Below, piece after piece: positions 42,560-52,143 of a stretch of DNA of 64,000 nt. The notes under the pieces are model-generated. The model ran no database searches. It saw only the letters and a list, made by a program, of their open reading frames with translations, and had not been told where the DNA came from. The stretch comes from PXAP01 sp964421595. GTDB taxonomy: Bacteria > Bacteroidota > Bacteroidia > Bacteroidales > PUMT01. Where the stretch lies: NCBI GenBank assembly GCA_964421595.1, contig CAYQXY010000028.1, positions 1-64,000 on the forward strand, read 5' to 3'. The stretch's first letter is position 1. Each line of letters opens with the position of its first letter. Position numbers and translations under genes: made by a program.

Positions 42560-44143
42560 ATGACAAAATATATAACATATGTAATTCTGATTTTCTGCAT
42601 AACAGTTTCATGTGAATCGAGGGTTTCACAGGAGTTTGATGAAAAGTTGGAGGATTTTGAGTTTATGGAAATGGACATAATTCAACTTCAACAGGGTTAT
42701 GCCGATGGACTCTATACCGTAAGCGATGTGGTCGGGGCATATATTGACAGGATCGATGCGATTGATACCAATGGACCTGAATTGAATTCCATAATAATGG
42801 TTAACCCTGATGCACTTGAAATTGCACGCCTGCTTGATGAGAAACTGCTGAAAGGTGGAGCAGAAGGGAGACTTTTTGGGGTACCTGTTTTAATAAAGGA
42901 TAATATTGATACTTCTGATAAGATGCCGGCGACGGCAGGTTCAAGAGCTCTTATAAACTCCTTTCCAATTGAGGATAGTTTCGTTGCCCGGAAATTAAGG
43001 GAGGCAGGTGCAGTTATAATCGGCAAAAGTAACCTGAGTGAATGGGCCAATTTTCGTGGTGAGTTATCCACCAGCGGGTGGAGCGGTCTCGGAGGGCAAA
43101 CCAAAAATCCTTATGTTCTCGATCGCAACCCGTGTGGATCGAGTTCCGGTTCAGCAGTTGCTGTTTCGGCAAACCTTACTTTGATAGCAATAGGTACGGA
43201 AACAAATGGATCAATTGTATGCCCGTCAAGTGCAAACGGCATTGTCGGCATTAAACCAACAGTTGGCCTGGTTAGCCGTTCAGGCATTATTCCAATTTCA
43301 TCTACAATGGATATTGCCGGGCCTATGGCACGCACCGTTACGGATGCCGTAATAACACTTGGTGCAATAACCGGTATAGATTCTGATGATGAAAGAACTA
43401 TCGAAAGCCGGGGCATGTCTTACGATGATTATACAATTTTTTTGAACCCCGGTGGCATAAAGGGTAAGAAAATCGGGTTTTTTAAAGGAGCCACCGGCAG
43501 GAATTTCAAGGTAGATTCATTAATGGCCCGTGCAGTGAGCTTTCTGGAAAGTCAGGGTGCCAATGTGATAGAAATTGATGAGGTCTCTTCCAGGGGTACC
43601 TCATTGCATGCATTTACTGTAATGTTATATGAATACAAGGATGGGCTAAATAATTATTTCAGTTCTCTGGGACCAGATGCACCGATAAAAAACCTTGACG
43701 ACCTGATTAATTTCAACAAGTCTGATTTATTAAGTCTGAGATATTTTAATCAGCATTATCTTGAACAGGCAAACAGTAAAGGGGACTTAAATTCACCTGA
43801 ATACCTGCATGCCCTGGCGGCTTTGCTTACTGGAAGCAGAGACCAGGGTATAGATATGGTAATGGACGAACATATGCTTGATGCAATAATCGCCCCCACA
43901 GGAAGCCCTGCATGGAAAACCGATTTAATCAATGGCGATAGTTTTCAGCTTGGAAGTTCTTCTCCTGCTGCACATGCAGGATATCCCAATATTACTGTTC
44001 CTATGGGATATGTAGATAATTTACCCGTAGGTATTTCTTTTTTTGGAAGGGCATGGAGTGAGCCGGTATTAATCGAGATTGCCTATTCCTTTGAGCAAGG
44101 TACAAAACAGCGCATAGTTCCCGGGTTCCTGGCTACTGACTGA
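42560..44143 (+). CDS. Amidase-signature-family lipoprotein
   Basis: A 527-residue amidase with a lipoprotein signal (IFCITVSC, Cys18). Catalytic Lys is in VLIKDNID, the cis-Ser in NPCGSSSGSAVAV and the nucleophile Ser in GTETNGSIVCPSS, giving the full Ser-cisSer-Lys triad. C-terminal APTGSPAWK and NITVPMGYVDNLPVGISFFG are standard. Exported amidases of this type hydrolyse amides or peptide-like bonds; the substrate is unknown. It converges with the T9SS cargo gene, and a strong bidirectional hairpin at 44326-44364 separates them. Confidence 0.94.
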   Translation: MTKYITYVILIFCITVSCESRVSQEFDEKLEDFEFMEMDIIQLQQGYADGLYTVSDVVGAYIDRIDAIDTNGPELNSIIMVNPDALEIARLLDEKLLKGGAEGRLFGVPVLIKDNIDTSDKMPATAGSRALINSFPIEDSFVARKLREAGAVIIGKSNLSEWANFRGELSTSGWSGLGGQTKNPYVLDRNPCGSSSGSAVAVSANLTLIAIGTETNGSIVCPSSANGIVGIKPTVGLVSRSGIIPISSTMDIAGPMARTVTDAVITLGAITGIDSDDERTIESRGMSYDDYTIFLNPGGIKGKKIGFFKGATGRNFKVDSLMARAVSFLESQGANVIEIDEVSSRGTSLHAFTVMLYEYKDGLNNYFSSLGPDAPIKNLDDLINFNKSDLLSLRYFNQHYLEQANSKGDLNSPEYLHALAALLTGSRDQGIDMVMDEHMLDAIIAPTGSPAWKTDLINGDSFQLGSSSPAAHAGYPNITVPMGYVDNLPVGISFFGRAWSEPVLIEIAYSFEQGTKQRIVPGFLATD

Positions 44144-44325
44144 CCAGTGTTGAGTTATTGGTTCCGGCAGCTGATCCGGTTATGCCAGCCGGCCAGCATG
44201 TCATTGCTTAAAATGAATATGGCTGTCTCATGTTGCATGATGCCGGTCTTTAAGGTTGATTCTTTTGAGGTTATCGGCGGATACGGTTTGATTACAGTAA
44301 CAAAGATTATTTCCTGATTTAAAAA

Positions 44326-44364
44326 AAATAACCCGGAAGCAATATCACTAATTCCGGGTTATTT
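44326..44364. terminator. Bidirectional terminator between amidase and T9SS cargo genes
   Basis: A perfect 13-bp stem containing AATAACCCGGAA and TTCCGGGTTATT, arms 44326-44338 and 44352-44364, with a 13-nt loop. On the minus strand it is followed by a run of eight T, and its position 17 bp after the stop at 44381 makes it the terminator of that gene. On the plus strand it would end the amidase transcript with a weaker T tract. Confidence 0.85.
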
Positions 44365-44380
44365 AATACAGTTACTGCAA

Positions 44381-46321
44381 TTAGTTTTTTATCATTTTAA
44401 GGATTGAGGTCCTGTTGCCATTCCTGTCATGAAACAGTAATATATATATACCGTCATCCAGATCCAGGGTGGGAATTGTACTGACTCCTGACCCGTTAAG
44501 GTCTACTTCCTTTACTGTCCGTCCAATCAGATTAACAAAGGCCACAGTACTGATGTATTCAGTATTGTTAATTGTAATACTGCTGTTGAAAGGGTTGGGA
44601 TAAACCCGGAGGTTTTCATTATCCGGTGTTAATGCACTGCTTACTATGGTAAAAGTAGCGGTGATCAGTTTATTAGCATTCATTGTGATGGTCGCTTCGG
44701 TTTCTGCTGACTCAAGGTCTCCTGTCCATCCAAAAAATTCCCATTCTTCATCGGGAATTGCTTCAAGGGTTACCTCTTCATTTTCAAGGAATGTCATTGC
44801 TTCTGTAAATGGTTCACCATTTATATTTACAGTACCCTGACCCTCGATTGTAATATCAAGGGTAAACTTTACCTCGATAACTTCACTGAAATTTGCATTT
44901 ATATTGAGATTTTCACCTATAGTAAATGTCTGGACCGGGTCTGTTGAGGTTATATCGCCTGTCCATCCTGTAAACTCCCATCCTTCCTCAGCTATGGCTT
45001 CGAGTGTCAAGCTGGTTCCTGATTCGAAGGTTGCGGGTTCAGAATAAAGCACATCATTTACTGTAACTGTTCCATTACCTTCAATATCTATTGTAAGGGT
45101 ATAGTTTTCAGGAGCAGAGATATATTCAGAATAGTAAAAACTGTTAGAACTAACAGGCAGCCAGTCGCCTTCACTGTAATCGAAAATGTTGATTGCTGTC
45201 AGCATATTCCTGAAAAATAACAAGTAGGTGAAACCATAGGGAGAAAGTATTTCTTCAGCCTTGAAAGCATGATTTACGGAGTATTCATATTTTTGTTCTG
45301 GTGTCAGATCATTCCCTTCGATTGAATAGCTTATTTCTTCGATCAGGTTCAATTGCTCATCGTAGCTGTAATTGACCTGCCAGTAAGGGACCCATTCATC
45401 AGTATTATGGTCAAATTGAGAATATGTCATCAGCGCAGTAGTACCATCTTCATTGAACGTATATTCAAATCTCCACGGTCCGATCCATTCACCTGCTGAT
45501 TCATCCCATTCGAAAAACTCAGCTCCGGTAAGTTCCCCGTCTTCGTTATAAAGATTTATAGTCCGTAATTCCCCGATATAATCACCAGCATTGTCATCCC
45601 ATAAATATTCGATCTCCTCTGTAAGATTTCCTTCTGTGTCATAAATTAGTTCGGTCTTCGAATTAGGTTCCCATTCATCATCTGCAACATAATCATCAGA
45701 AACGATCTGACTCAGATTACCATTTTCATATGTGTAAGTTTCGCGGAAATATGGCTCCCATTCCTGGTCTTCCGGAATCCAGGAAAAAAGTACTGTTTCA
45801 GTTTCATTTCCCTGAGCATTATATTCAGATACTTCCCTTTCCCAAGGTTCCCATTTTTCTTCAACAGCGTCCCAAAAAGAAAATATGAGTTCAGTTAAAT
45901 TTCCATCAGCATCATAAGTTGATGCTTCATTCCATACCTGGATCCATCTATCTTCATCGGGATCCCTCGCATATGCTGTTTCAAGCTGCAAGTGACCCGC
46001 GGGGTCATATTCGAATACAAACTTACTTTGCAGTTCCAGCTGGTTTGTAACATCATTGAACAATTCAACAATAGCACTGTCCATCTGCTGCAAGTAAGAT
46101 ACATGGGTTTTTACCCGGGTTTTCTCTGATGGTGCCGGTCTTTGAAGCAGCTGAAGCCTGTCGATCCCGGTTTTTATTTCCCTTGCGCCAGGTTGATTTC
46201 CGGTAAACTCTTTTTTTCTGGCATGAGCATTGTTTATACGGTCTTTCAGTTCCCGGGGCTGTCCTGTAACCGAAATCACCTGTATGGCAATGAGGAGAAA
46301 AATTAGTATAGTTCTTTTCAT
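44381..46321 (-). CDS. T9SS-exported repeat protein with C-terminal sorting domain
   Basis: A 646-residue secreted protein. A Sec signal (ILIFLLIAIQVISVTGQ) leads into about six YD.EGNLTE...W...EWEP repeats of 35-45 residues (roughly 130-370), an aromatic, acidic beta-rich repeat related to RHS/DUF3836-type units. Two copies of a bacterial repeat domain follow (GNGTVTVNDVLYSEPATF...WEFTGWTGD and QGTVNINGEPFTEAMTF...WEFFGWTGD). The last 75 residues (LRVYPNPFNSSITINN ... GIYILLFHDRNG) are a typical type-A T9SS C-terminal domain. It should be displayed on, or released from, the cell surface. Binding or adhesive function is inferred. Confidence 0.9.
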   Translation of the reverse strand: MKRTILIFLLIAIQVISVTGQPRELKDRINNAHARKKEFTGNQPGAREIKTGIDRLQLLQRPAPSEKTRVKTHVSYLQQMDSAIVELFNDVTNQLELQSKFVFEYDPAGHLQLETAYARDPDEDRWIQVWNEASTYDADGNLTELIFSFWDAVEEKWEPWEREVSEYNAQGNETETVLFSWIPEDQEWEPYFRETYTYENGNLSQIVSDDYVADDEWEPNSKTELIYDTEGNLTEEIEYLWDDNAGDYIGELRTINLYNEDGELTGAEFFEWDESAGEWIGPWRFEYTFNEDGTTALMTYSQFDHNTDEWVPYWQVNYSYDEQLNLIEEISYSIEGNDLTPEQKYEYSVNHAFKAEEILSPYGFTYLLFFRNMLTAINIFDYSEGDWLPVSSNSFYYSEYISAPENYTLTIDIEGNGTVTVNDVLYSEPATFESGTSLTLEAIAEEGWEFTGWTGDITSTDPVQTFTIGENLNINANFSEVIEVKFTLDITIEGQGTVNINGEPFTEAMTFLENEEVTLEAIPDEEWEFFGWTGDLESAETEATITMNANKLITATFTIVSSALTPDNENLRVYPNPFNSSITINNTEYISTVAFVNLIGRTVKEVDLNGSGVSTIPTLDLDDGIYILLFHDRNGNRTSILKMIKN

Positions 46322-46688
46322 ATGATAGGTTTTAATTGTTAGTAAAAAATACTACAAGGCCTGTCATTAAGGGGACTGAGAAAGACTGAGAATTTTCAGA
46401 AACCGGTTAAGCCATTATAATAAACTGGAAAGAAATACGTTGTAAACAGCTTAATTACAAATTTACCTAAAACGATTGGTAAAAGTCAAGCTTTTGCCAT
46501 TAAAATTCATACCCAATAATTTACAGGATATTCTTTTTTTAATTGATTCTGAAATGCTATCCAGATACTTCGAAATGAGAACATTCCTTAACCGGGCTTC
46601 TCAAGGTAAAGGCAGACATCTTGGGTTTAAACAATTCTTGTTTTAAATAAACGGCCCATGGCAGGTATAATAATGTTGTGGTTTGATT
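46322..46688. other. 367-bp intergenic region
   Basis: It lies between the start of the T9SS cargo gene and the end of the GhrA-like gene, both on the minus strand, and must hold the cargo-gene promoter. I see no ORF, palindrome or hairpin worth naming. Confidence 0.4.
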
Positions 46689-47618
46689 CTAATATCCGGT
46701 TTCCCTGTTGACCAGATTTATCAATGGCCTGTTTTCCAAAGTACGGTGGTAATTTTCAATTATTTGAGGGGCCACAGACTCTGGTTGGGGCAGGCTTGCA
46801 ATGTGTGGTGTAAGAAGTATTTTCTGATGCAACCAGAATGGGTGCTCCTCTGGAAGAGGCTCATTTCTGAAAACATCCAGGCTGGCTCCTTCAAGATGGC
46901 CAGAATCAATAAGTTCAATGAGGTCATTATCAACTACATGCCCTCCCCGGCCCAGGTTGATGACCCATGATTTTTCGGGCAATAACAATAAATTATTTTT
47001 GTTTAGAATTCCTTCAGTAGCTGATGTTAACGGGAGAAGGCATATAAGGATATCGGTAACAGACAGGAATTCTTTCAGCTGATCATTTCCTGAATACTTC
47101 TTATAAAATGCTTCCCTGCCAGGTGTCCGTCCCCAACCCGAGACATTAAATCCTGAAGACTGAAGTTTAGAGGCTATGTAATTGCCAATAACTCCGGTTC
47201 CCATTATCCCTACCCTGACATCAGAAATCCGAAGGTATTTTCTTTTCTTCCATAAGCCCATTTTCTGATTATCATGGTAGTATGTAATTTGTCTCAAACG
47301 ATTCATTATCAAGGCAAGGGTGAATTCATACATATCCTGTGAAAGTAACGGGTCAACTATCCTGACTATCCTGATGTTTTCCTGAAGTAAAGGGTCACTA
47401 ATCAAATGATCAACACCTGCACCCATTGAGGAGATAGTTTTTATTGCAGGATATTCACGGAAAAGGCCATGAGGGTAATTCCAGGCAAGGGCAAATTTAA
47501 CTGCCTTTTTGTCGCTGATATTTTCCATGGTGGTTACTTCAATGGAAGGATCTTCTTTCTTCAGTGCACTAATCCAGGGTTGAAGATTTTTTATATCACT
47601 TACTATAACAATTGCCAT
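46689..47618 (-). CDS. GhrA-like D-2-hydroxyacid dehydrogenase
   Basis: A 309-residue NAD(P)-dependent dehydrogenase of the glyoxylate/hydroxypyruvate reductase A group. The cofactor motif is VGIMGTGVIGNYIASKL. The active-site Arg is in NLGRGGHVVD, Glu in FRNEPLPEEHPFW and His in LLTPHIASLPQP. It reduces glyoxylate or hydroxypyruvate or oxidises a D-2-hydroxyacid. No signal peptide, so cytosolic. It stands alone; the short ORF just upstream (47622-47825) is not convincing. Confidence 0.92.
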   Translation of the reverse strand: MAIVIVSDIKNLQPWISALKKEDPSIEVTTMENISDKKAVKFALAWNYPHGLFREYPAIKTISSMGAGVDHLISDPLLQENIRIVRIVDPLLSQDMYEFTLALIMNRLRQITYYHDNQKMGLWKKRKYLRISDVRVGIMGTGVIGNYIASKLQSSGFNVSGWGRTPGREAFYKKYSGNDQLKEFLSVTDILICLLPLTSATEGILNKNNLLLLPEKSWVINLGRGGHVVDNDLIELIDSGHLEGASLDVFRNEPLPEEHPFWLHQKILLTPHIASLPQPESVAPQIIENYHRTLENRPLINLVNRETGY

Positions 47619-47951
47619 TTATCAAATCATATTTAATGTCAGGTATTCCATATTTTTAATCATTCTGTTATCAAATAGCACCCTTCTGTTTTCAAACAGT
47701 TCTATGCTTTGAAAAACTGGTAATGCAAAAATAAGGTTTTCCATAATGAAAAAGATAGAATAAGCAGTCCCCTTTATAACCGATCTGCCGATTTTTTTAT
47801 TAAAAAGAGCTGAAAACTTAATCATCTGTAATATAATTATTTATTATATTTATCCTGCAATTGGATTTTTCAGTAGAAGCTTCCTCGTATTATTCTTTTA
47901 CGTCTCATAAATTTTAAGTTATCAAATTCGTCCTGTTCGTGTAATACCATT

Positions 47952-50411
47952 ATGAAAATTTCCGAAGTAATCAAAGGCTGGTACAAGGTCTTTATAGAAT
48001 TCGCCGGAATATTTAAACCCGGTAAAACGGCTCTAAGAGGAGCAGCTTATGGCATGCTGTTTATTTCCGCGGTGATGTTGATTGCATTTTGTTTTCAGTT
48101 CCTCCCGTATATTGGTTTTATACCTGTGTTGTCAGTAATAATTGTGATGGGTGCAGCTGCAGTACTTGCAGGGTTGCTTACCTGGCAATTGATGGTGCTT
48201 CTGTCAAAAATTCCCATAATTATTGTCTTTGCGATTATTGCTTCTCTGGTAATTTTTAGTTTTCAATTTGGGTTATCCCTGAAGAGTGGCTTGCCGATAC
48301 TGTTATATTTTCTGACTTTTAGTGCTTTAACAGGTGGTGCTCTCTGGTTGACAGCAAAAGAAGGCTGGGCTACATTAAGTGAAACCCAGAAGGTTAAAAC
48401 AGGTATATTCGGCGGATTGGGCTTTCTGGGAATTTTTGTAATTTTTACATGGCTGCTGTTGCCCGGAAAGGTTGTTGAAATGCCGGAAATTGCTGCACTT
48501 TCGGGTTATTATCTTCCAGACCATATCGAGCAGGTTGATCCCTCTCTTCCGGGCATATTTGAGGTATCAAAAATCTCCTACGGAAGCGGCAACGATAAAA
48601 GAAGGGAGGAGTTTGCCAGTGAGGCCGTAATTTTAACTGATTCTGTTGATGGGTCGTTATTTATCGATGGCTGGAAAGGATTTTCCGGTAATATGCGAAG
48701 CCGGTATTTTGGTTTTGATCCAGAATCATTACCACTTAATGGCACAGTATGGTATCCTGAAGGCTCTGGTCCATTTCCACTGGTTCTTATCGTACACGGA
48801 AACCACCTGGCTCAGGATTTCTCAGATCCCGGTTATGAATATCTGGGAGAGCTGCTTGCCAGTCGCGGATACATTATGGCATCAGTAGATCAGAACTTCC
48901 TTAATAGTTCTTACTTTGATTTGTTTGGCAGATTAAAGTCAGAGAATGACGCCAGGGGGTGGCTGCTTCTTGAACACCTGAAATTATGGAAAAAGTGGAA
49001 TTCTGATTCACAAAATATTTTCCACAGCAAGGTTGATATTGATAATATATCACTGATTGGGCACTCCCGGGGAGGTGAAGCAGTTGCCCATGCCGCTCTT
49101 TTTAATAAATTGCCTTACTATCCGGATAATGCAAAAGCCAGGTTTGATTATAATTTCAACATCAGGTCAATAATTGCAATTGCCCCTGTTGATGGCCAGT
49201 ATCAGCCTGGAGGTATAAAAACTGCTTTAAAGGATGTTAATTATTTAGTATTGCAAGGTTCTCATGATGCCGATGTCCAGTCATATATGGGGATGAGCCA
49301 GTATGAACGCATAACTTTCAGTGACGGATTTGATGGGTTTAAAGCAGGGCTTTATATTTTTAATGCAAATCACGGACAGTTCAATACAGGATGGGGAAGA
49401 AGAGATTACAGTTTTCCAGGTATTAATCTGGTCAATCTTAAGCAGCTTATCGATGGAGAAGATCAGCGGAAAATTGCCAGCATTTTCATATCTGCTTTTC
49501 TGGAGGTTACCCTTTCGGGGAATAAGGAGTACCTTGAATTATTCAGAGATTACAGGACAGGCCGGGAATGGTTGCCGGAAACTGTTTACCTTAACAGGTA
49601 TGATCAGGCTGATATGCAATACATCTGCAGGTTTTCTGAAGACATGGATATTACAACTACCAGTCTGCCGGGAGGGTTTATAGATTCAGATAATCTGACT
49701 GTATGGCGCGAGCAGATGGTGAAATTAAAATGGAATGACAAGGAAACCCGCGCTGTCTTTATCGGATGGAACAACGAGGCAAATGATTCACTGGTAGCAT
49801 GCTATTCTGTGACTTTCCCCGAAAGGAGCCTGGATATAAGTGAAAACAGCTCCCTGTTTTTTTCACTTGCCGATACCAATGAAAATTCAAATCCCCAACC
49901 TGATGACGGAGATACTGAAAACAATGCAAATGATGTTTCAGAAAATGAAGGTATTAACACTAATTATCAGCTCTCTGACCGGAATAGCCAGTCTAATCTG
50001 GAAAATCAGGTAAATGGCAATAATACAGGTGATAATCGATCCGAAGAAGAAGAAGAAACAGAGGAGAAGCCCGAACCTATAGATTTCAGTATTGAGCTTG
50101 CCGACTCAGATGGAGAAACAATCCGGTTTAACCTGAATGATCATGCGTTTTTGCAGCCCCGGCTGGAAGTGAAGCTGCATAAACTCGGATTTATGAAAAC
50201 AAATCCCGGTTCAGAACATTTATACCATTTTTTCTATTTTCCTGTGCGGAGGTTTACAACCATGAATGAGAAATTTTCTCCGGAGGAAATAATCCGGATT
50301 ACTTTTATTTTCGATAAAACCGAAGATGGAGTGGTTATTCTCGATAATCTCGGCTTTATGCCTTCTGGCCCGGATGCAATGGTAAAACCTCAATTGTCAG
50401 ATAATAACTAG
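47952..50411 (+). CDS. Membrane-anchored alpha/beta hydrolase with acidic linker and C-terminal beta domain
   Basis: An 819-residue protein with an unusual build. Residues about 25-175 contain five to six TM helices. An alpha/beta hydrolase of the PET-hydrolase/chlorophyllase style follows: FPLVLIVHGNH for the oxyanion region, SLIGHSRGGEAVAHAA with the nucleophile Ser, an APVDGQYQPGG segment and a later NHGQFN His. From about residue 650 there is an Asn/Asp/Glu-rich disordered linker (NENSNPQPDDGDTENN, SEEEEETEEK), then a C-terminal beta-type domain. The catalytic part is likely periplasmic or extracellular. It is followed 6 bp later by a carboxypeptidase-regulatory-like gene. An esterase or lipase role is expected; the substrate is unknown. 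Confidence 0.8.
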   Translation: MKISEVIKGWYKVFIEFAGIFKPGKTALRGAAYGMLFISAVMLIAFCFQFLPYIGFIPVLSVIIVMGAAAVLAGLLTWQLMVLLSKIPIIIVFAIIASLVIFSFQFGLSLKSGLPILLYFLTFSALTGGALWLTAKEGWATLSETQKVKTGIFGGLGFLGIFVIFTWLLLPGKVVEMPEIAALSGYYLPDHIEQVDPSLPGIFEVSKISYGSGNDKRREEFASEAVILTDSVDGSLFIDGWKGFSGNMRSRYFGFDPESLPLNGTVWYPEGSGPFPLVLIVHGNHLAQDFSDPGYEYLGELLASRGYIMASVDQNFLNSSYFDLFGRLKSENDARGWLLLEHLKLWKKWNSDSQNIFHSKVDIDNISLIGHSRGGEAVAHAALFNKLPYYPDNAKARFDYNFNIRSIIAIAPVDGQYQPGGIKTALKDVNYLVLQGSHDADVQSYMGMSQYERITFSDGFDGFKAGLYIFNANHGQFNTGWGRRDYSFPGINLVNLKQLIDGEDQRKIASIFISAFLEVTLSGNKEYLELFRDYRTGREWLPETVYLNRYDQADMQYICRFSEDMDITTTSLPGGFIDSDNLTVWREQMVKLKWNDKETRAVFIGWNNEANDSLVACYSVTFPERSLDISENSSLFFSLADTNENSNPQPDDGDTENNANDVSENEGINTNYQLSDRNSQSNLENQVNGNNTGDNRSEEEEETEEKPEPIDFSIELADSDGETIRFNLNDHAFLQPRLEVKLHKLGFMKTNPGSEHLYHFFYFPVRRFTTMNEKFSPEEIIRITFIFDKTEDGVVILDNLGFMPSGPDAMVKPQLSDNN

Positions 50412-50417
50412 TTGCTA

Positions 50418-51206
50418 ATGAAAAATTTGATCTTATGTCTCTCAGTATATGGATGCTTGTCGTTAATTTCCTCAGCTGATATTCTTTCTCAAAGTAATGA
50501 TTCAGATGTCCGGAGGTTAACCGGGATAGTTGTGCAAAAAGCAGATACATCGTCCATCCCCGGTGTACATGTAATAAATATTACAAGGCAGCGTGGGTCA
50601 GCATCTGATTCTGACGGGTCATTCGCTTTAGATGTTAATCAGGGTGACAGCATTTTGTTCCAGGCACTCGGGTTTACGAATGGTGCGCTCTTTATATCAG
50701 ACACTATTTTTTATTCAGACGAGCCTTTGATTGTCCCGTTAGAAAGTCAGACATATGAATTATCCGGTGTTTCTGTGTCTCCACTTCCTCCATATGCTGA
50801 ATTCCGGAGGAGTATTATCAATTTCAAGGATACGATGCCCGATTTCAGATCAAATCTGAGTGGTATCAATTTAATTCCGGCCAGCGGCCATCCACCTTTA
50901 CCAAATTTATTAAGCCCGGTTTCCTTTTTCTATGCCCGGTTCAGCAAGCGTGGTAAGGAAATTATCAAATACAGGGAGGTTGTTGACCAGGAAAAAGCCG
51001 TAATAAGATCAGGATGGGTTTTTGATCATGATCTGGTCAGAAGGATTACCGGTCTGGAAGATGAAGAGGAAATACTATCTTTTTTGAGTTACTGTAAAAT
51101 AACAGGTGATTTTGTTCAAAATACTCCCGAAACTGAAGTTTACGAGGCACTGCTTGCATGTTATAGAAGCTATATCGAAAATAAGGATGATCTGGATAAA
51201 TTTTAG
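50418..51206 (+). CDS. Exported carboxypeptidase-D-regulatory-like domain protein
   Basis: A 262-residue protein from the ATG at 50418 with a signal peptide (LILCLSVYGCLSLISSADILSQ). Residues about 35-125 form a CarboxypepD_reg-like beta sandwich (RRLTGIVVQKADTSSIPGVHVI, GDSILFQALGF, YELSGVSVSPLP), the domain that starts many TonB receptors. The rest is helical with a FSKRGKEIIKYREVV segment and no TonB barrel. Such proteins are common in Bacteroidota and poorly understood. It is 6 bp after the hydrolase gene and 25 bp before the DUF2461 gene, so the three probably share a transcript. Confidence 0.8.
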   Translation: MKNLILCLSVYGCLSLISSADILSQSNDSDVRRLTGIVVQKADTSSIPGVHVINITRQRGSASDSDGSFALDVNQGDSILFQALGFTNGALFISDTIFYSDEPLIVPLESQTYELSGVSVSPLPPYAEFRRSIINFKDTMPDFRSNLSGINLIPASGHPPLPNLLSPVSFFYARFSKRGKEIIKYREVVDQEKAVIRSGWVFDHDLVRRITGLEDEEEILSFLSYCKITGDFVQNTPETEVYEALLACYRSYIENKDDLDKF

Positions 51207-51231
51207 GGAAAAAATTTTAAAATTTTAAATT

Positions 51232-51918
51232 ATGGCATTTGCAGGATTTACTGAACAGAGTGTAACCTTTCTTAAGGATCTCGCCGCGAACAACAATAAA
51301 GAGTGGTTTGAAAAACACAGGGATATCTATGAACACCATATTATGGAACCTCTCAGACAACTGGTAACTGACCTGGGACCTGGCTTAAAAACTATCGACA
51401 GGGAAATTGAAACAACTCCTGCCGTTAACAAAACTATATCCAAAATATATCGTGATACAAGGTTCTCCAGGGATAAATCACCATTCCGTACCGGTTTATG
51501 GCTGTCCTTCAGACGACCCAACAAGATATGGGGAAATGTTCCTGAATTTTACTTCTATTTTACCCCTGAAGAGTACCAGTATGGGATGGGATTTTATTCA
51601 GCCACACCTGCTAATATGGAAAAATTCAGAGAACATATTACCAGGGAAACTAAACGATTCGGTAAGATAATCGGATCATATAAACCAGGCGAACATATTA
51701 TTGGCGGCGAAGAATACAAGAAAAAGATACCCAATGAACTTCCCGATGAATTCCAGAGCTGGTATCAAAAACGGAATCTTTATGTTAACAGCACTAAAAA
51801 ACCTGGCAACTCCTTCTTTTCACCACTCCTGAAAGATGAGATCTCCGGATTTTTTCATTTGAATTCAGATTTGTACCGGTTTCTGGTGGAAAGTATCGGC
51901 CTGAAGGATATTAAATAG
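51232..51918 (+). CDS. DUF2461 (TIGR02453) family protein
   Basis: A 228-residue cytosolic protein. FLKDLAANNNKEWFEKHRDIYE, SKIYRDTRFSRDKSPFRTGLW and FYFTPEEYQYGMGFY are the diagnostic blocks of DUF2461, a widespread family of unknown function. It follows the regulatory-domain gene by 25 bp. Confidence 0.93.
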   Translation: MAFAGFTEQSVTFLKDLAANNNKEWFEKHRDIYEHHIMEPLRQLVTDLGPGLKTIDREIETTPAVNKTISKIYRDTRFSRDKSPFRTGLWLSFRRPNKIWGNVPEFYFYFTPEEYQYGMGFYSATPANMEKFREHITRETKRFGKIIGSYKPGEHIIGGEEYKKKIPNELPDEFQSWYQKRNLYVNSTKKPGNSFFSPLLKDEISGFFHLNSDLYRFLVESIGLKDIK

Positions 51919-52086
51919 TTTTCTTAGGTATTTGATACTTTAAAGGCAATTTCCGGTTTAGCGGTAATCTCCCATCAACCGGATACGCCGTGTCAGATCC
52001 TGTTTTTATGGTGCCTGACGTTCAGAGCTGGTATGTAGGCAGATTCCTGAGTTTTTTTATTCCTGTTTGATTTCTGATAATGGCTT

Positions 52087-52094
52087 TACTTTTG
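52087..52094 (+). promoter_or_regulatory. -7 element of the endonuclease IV gene
   Basis: TACTTTTG matches TAnnTTTG and is 50 bp before the nfo ATG. A TTTG at 52066-52069 gives a 17-bp spacer, a little short. Confidence 0.5.
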
Positions 52095-52143
52095 GCAAAA
52101 TAAGTTCTATTTTTAGTATTTAATTATAAAAGACATTATCAGG

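Noticed and set aside
47622..47825. 67-aa minus-strand ORF just upstream of the GhrA-like gene
   Set aside because: No family-like pattern, composition is plain AT-rich noise, and no promoter or ribosome site supports it.
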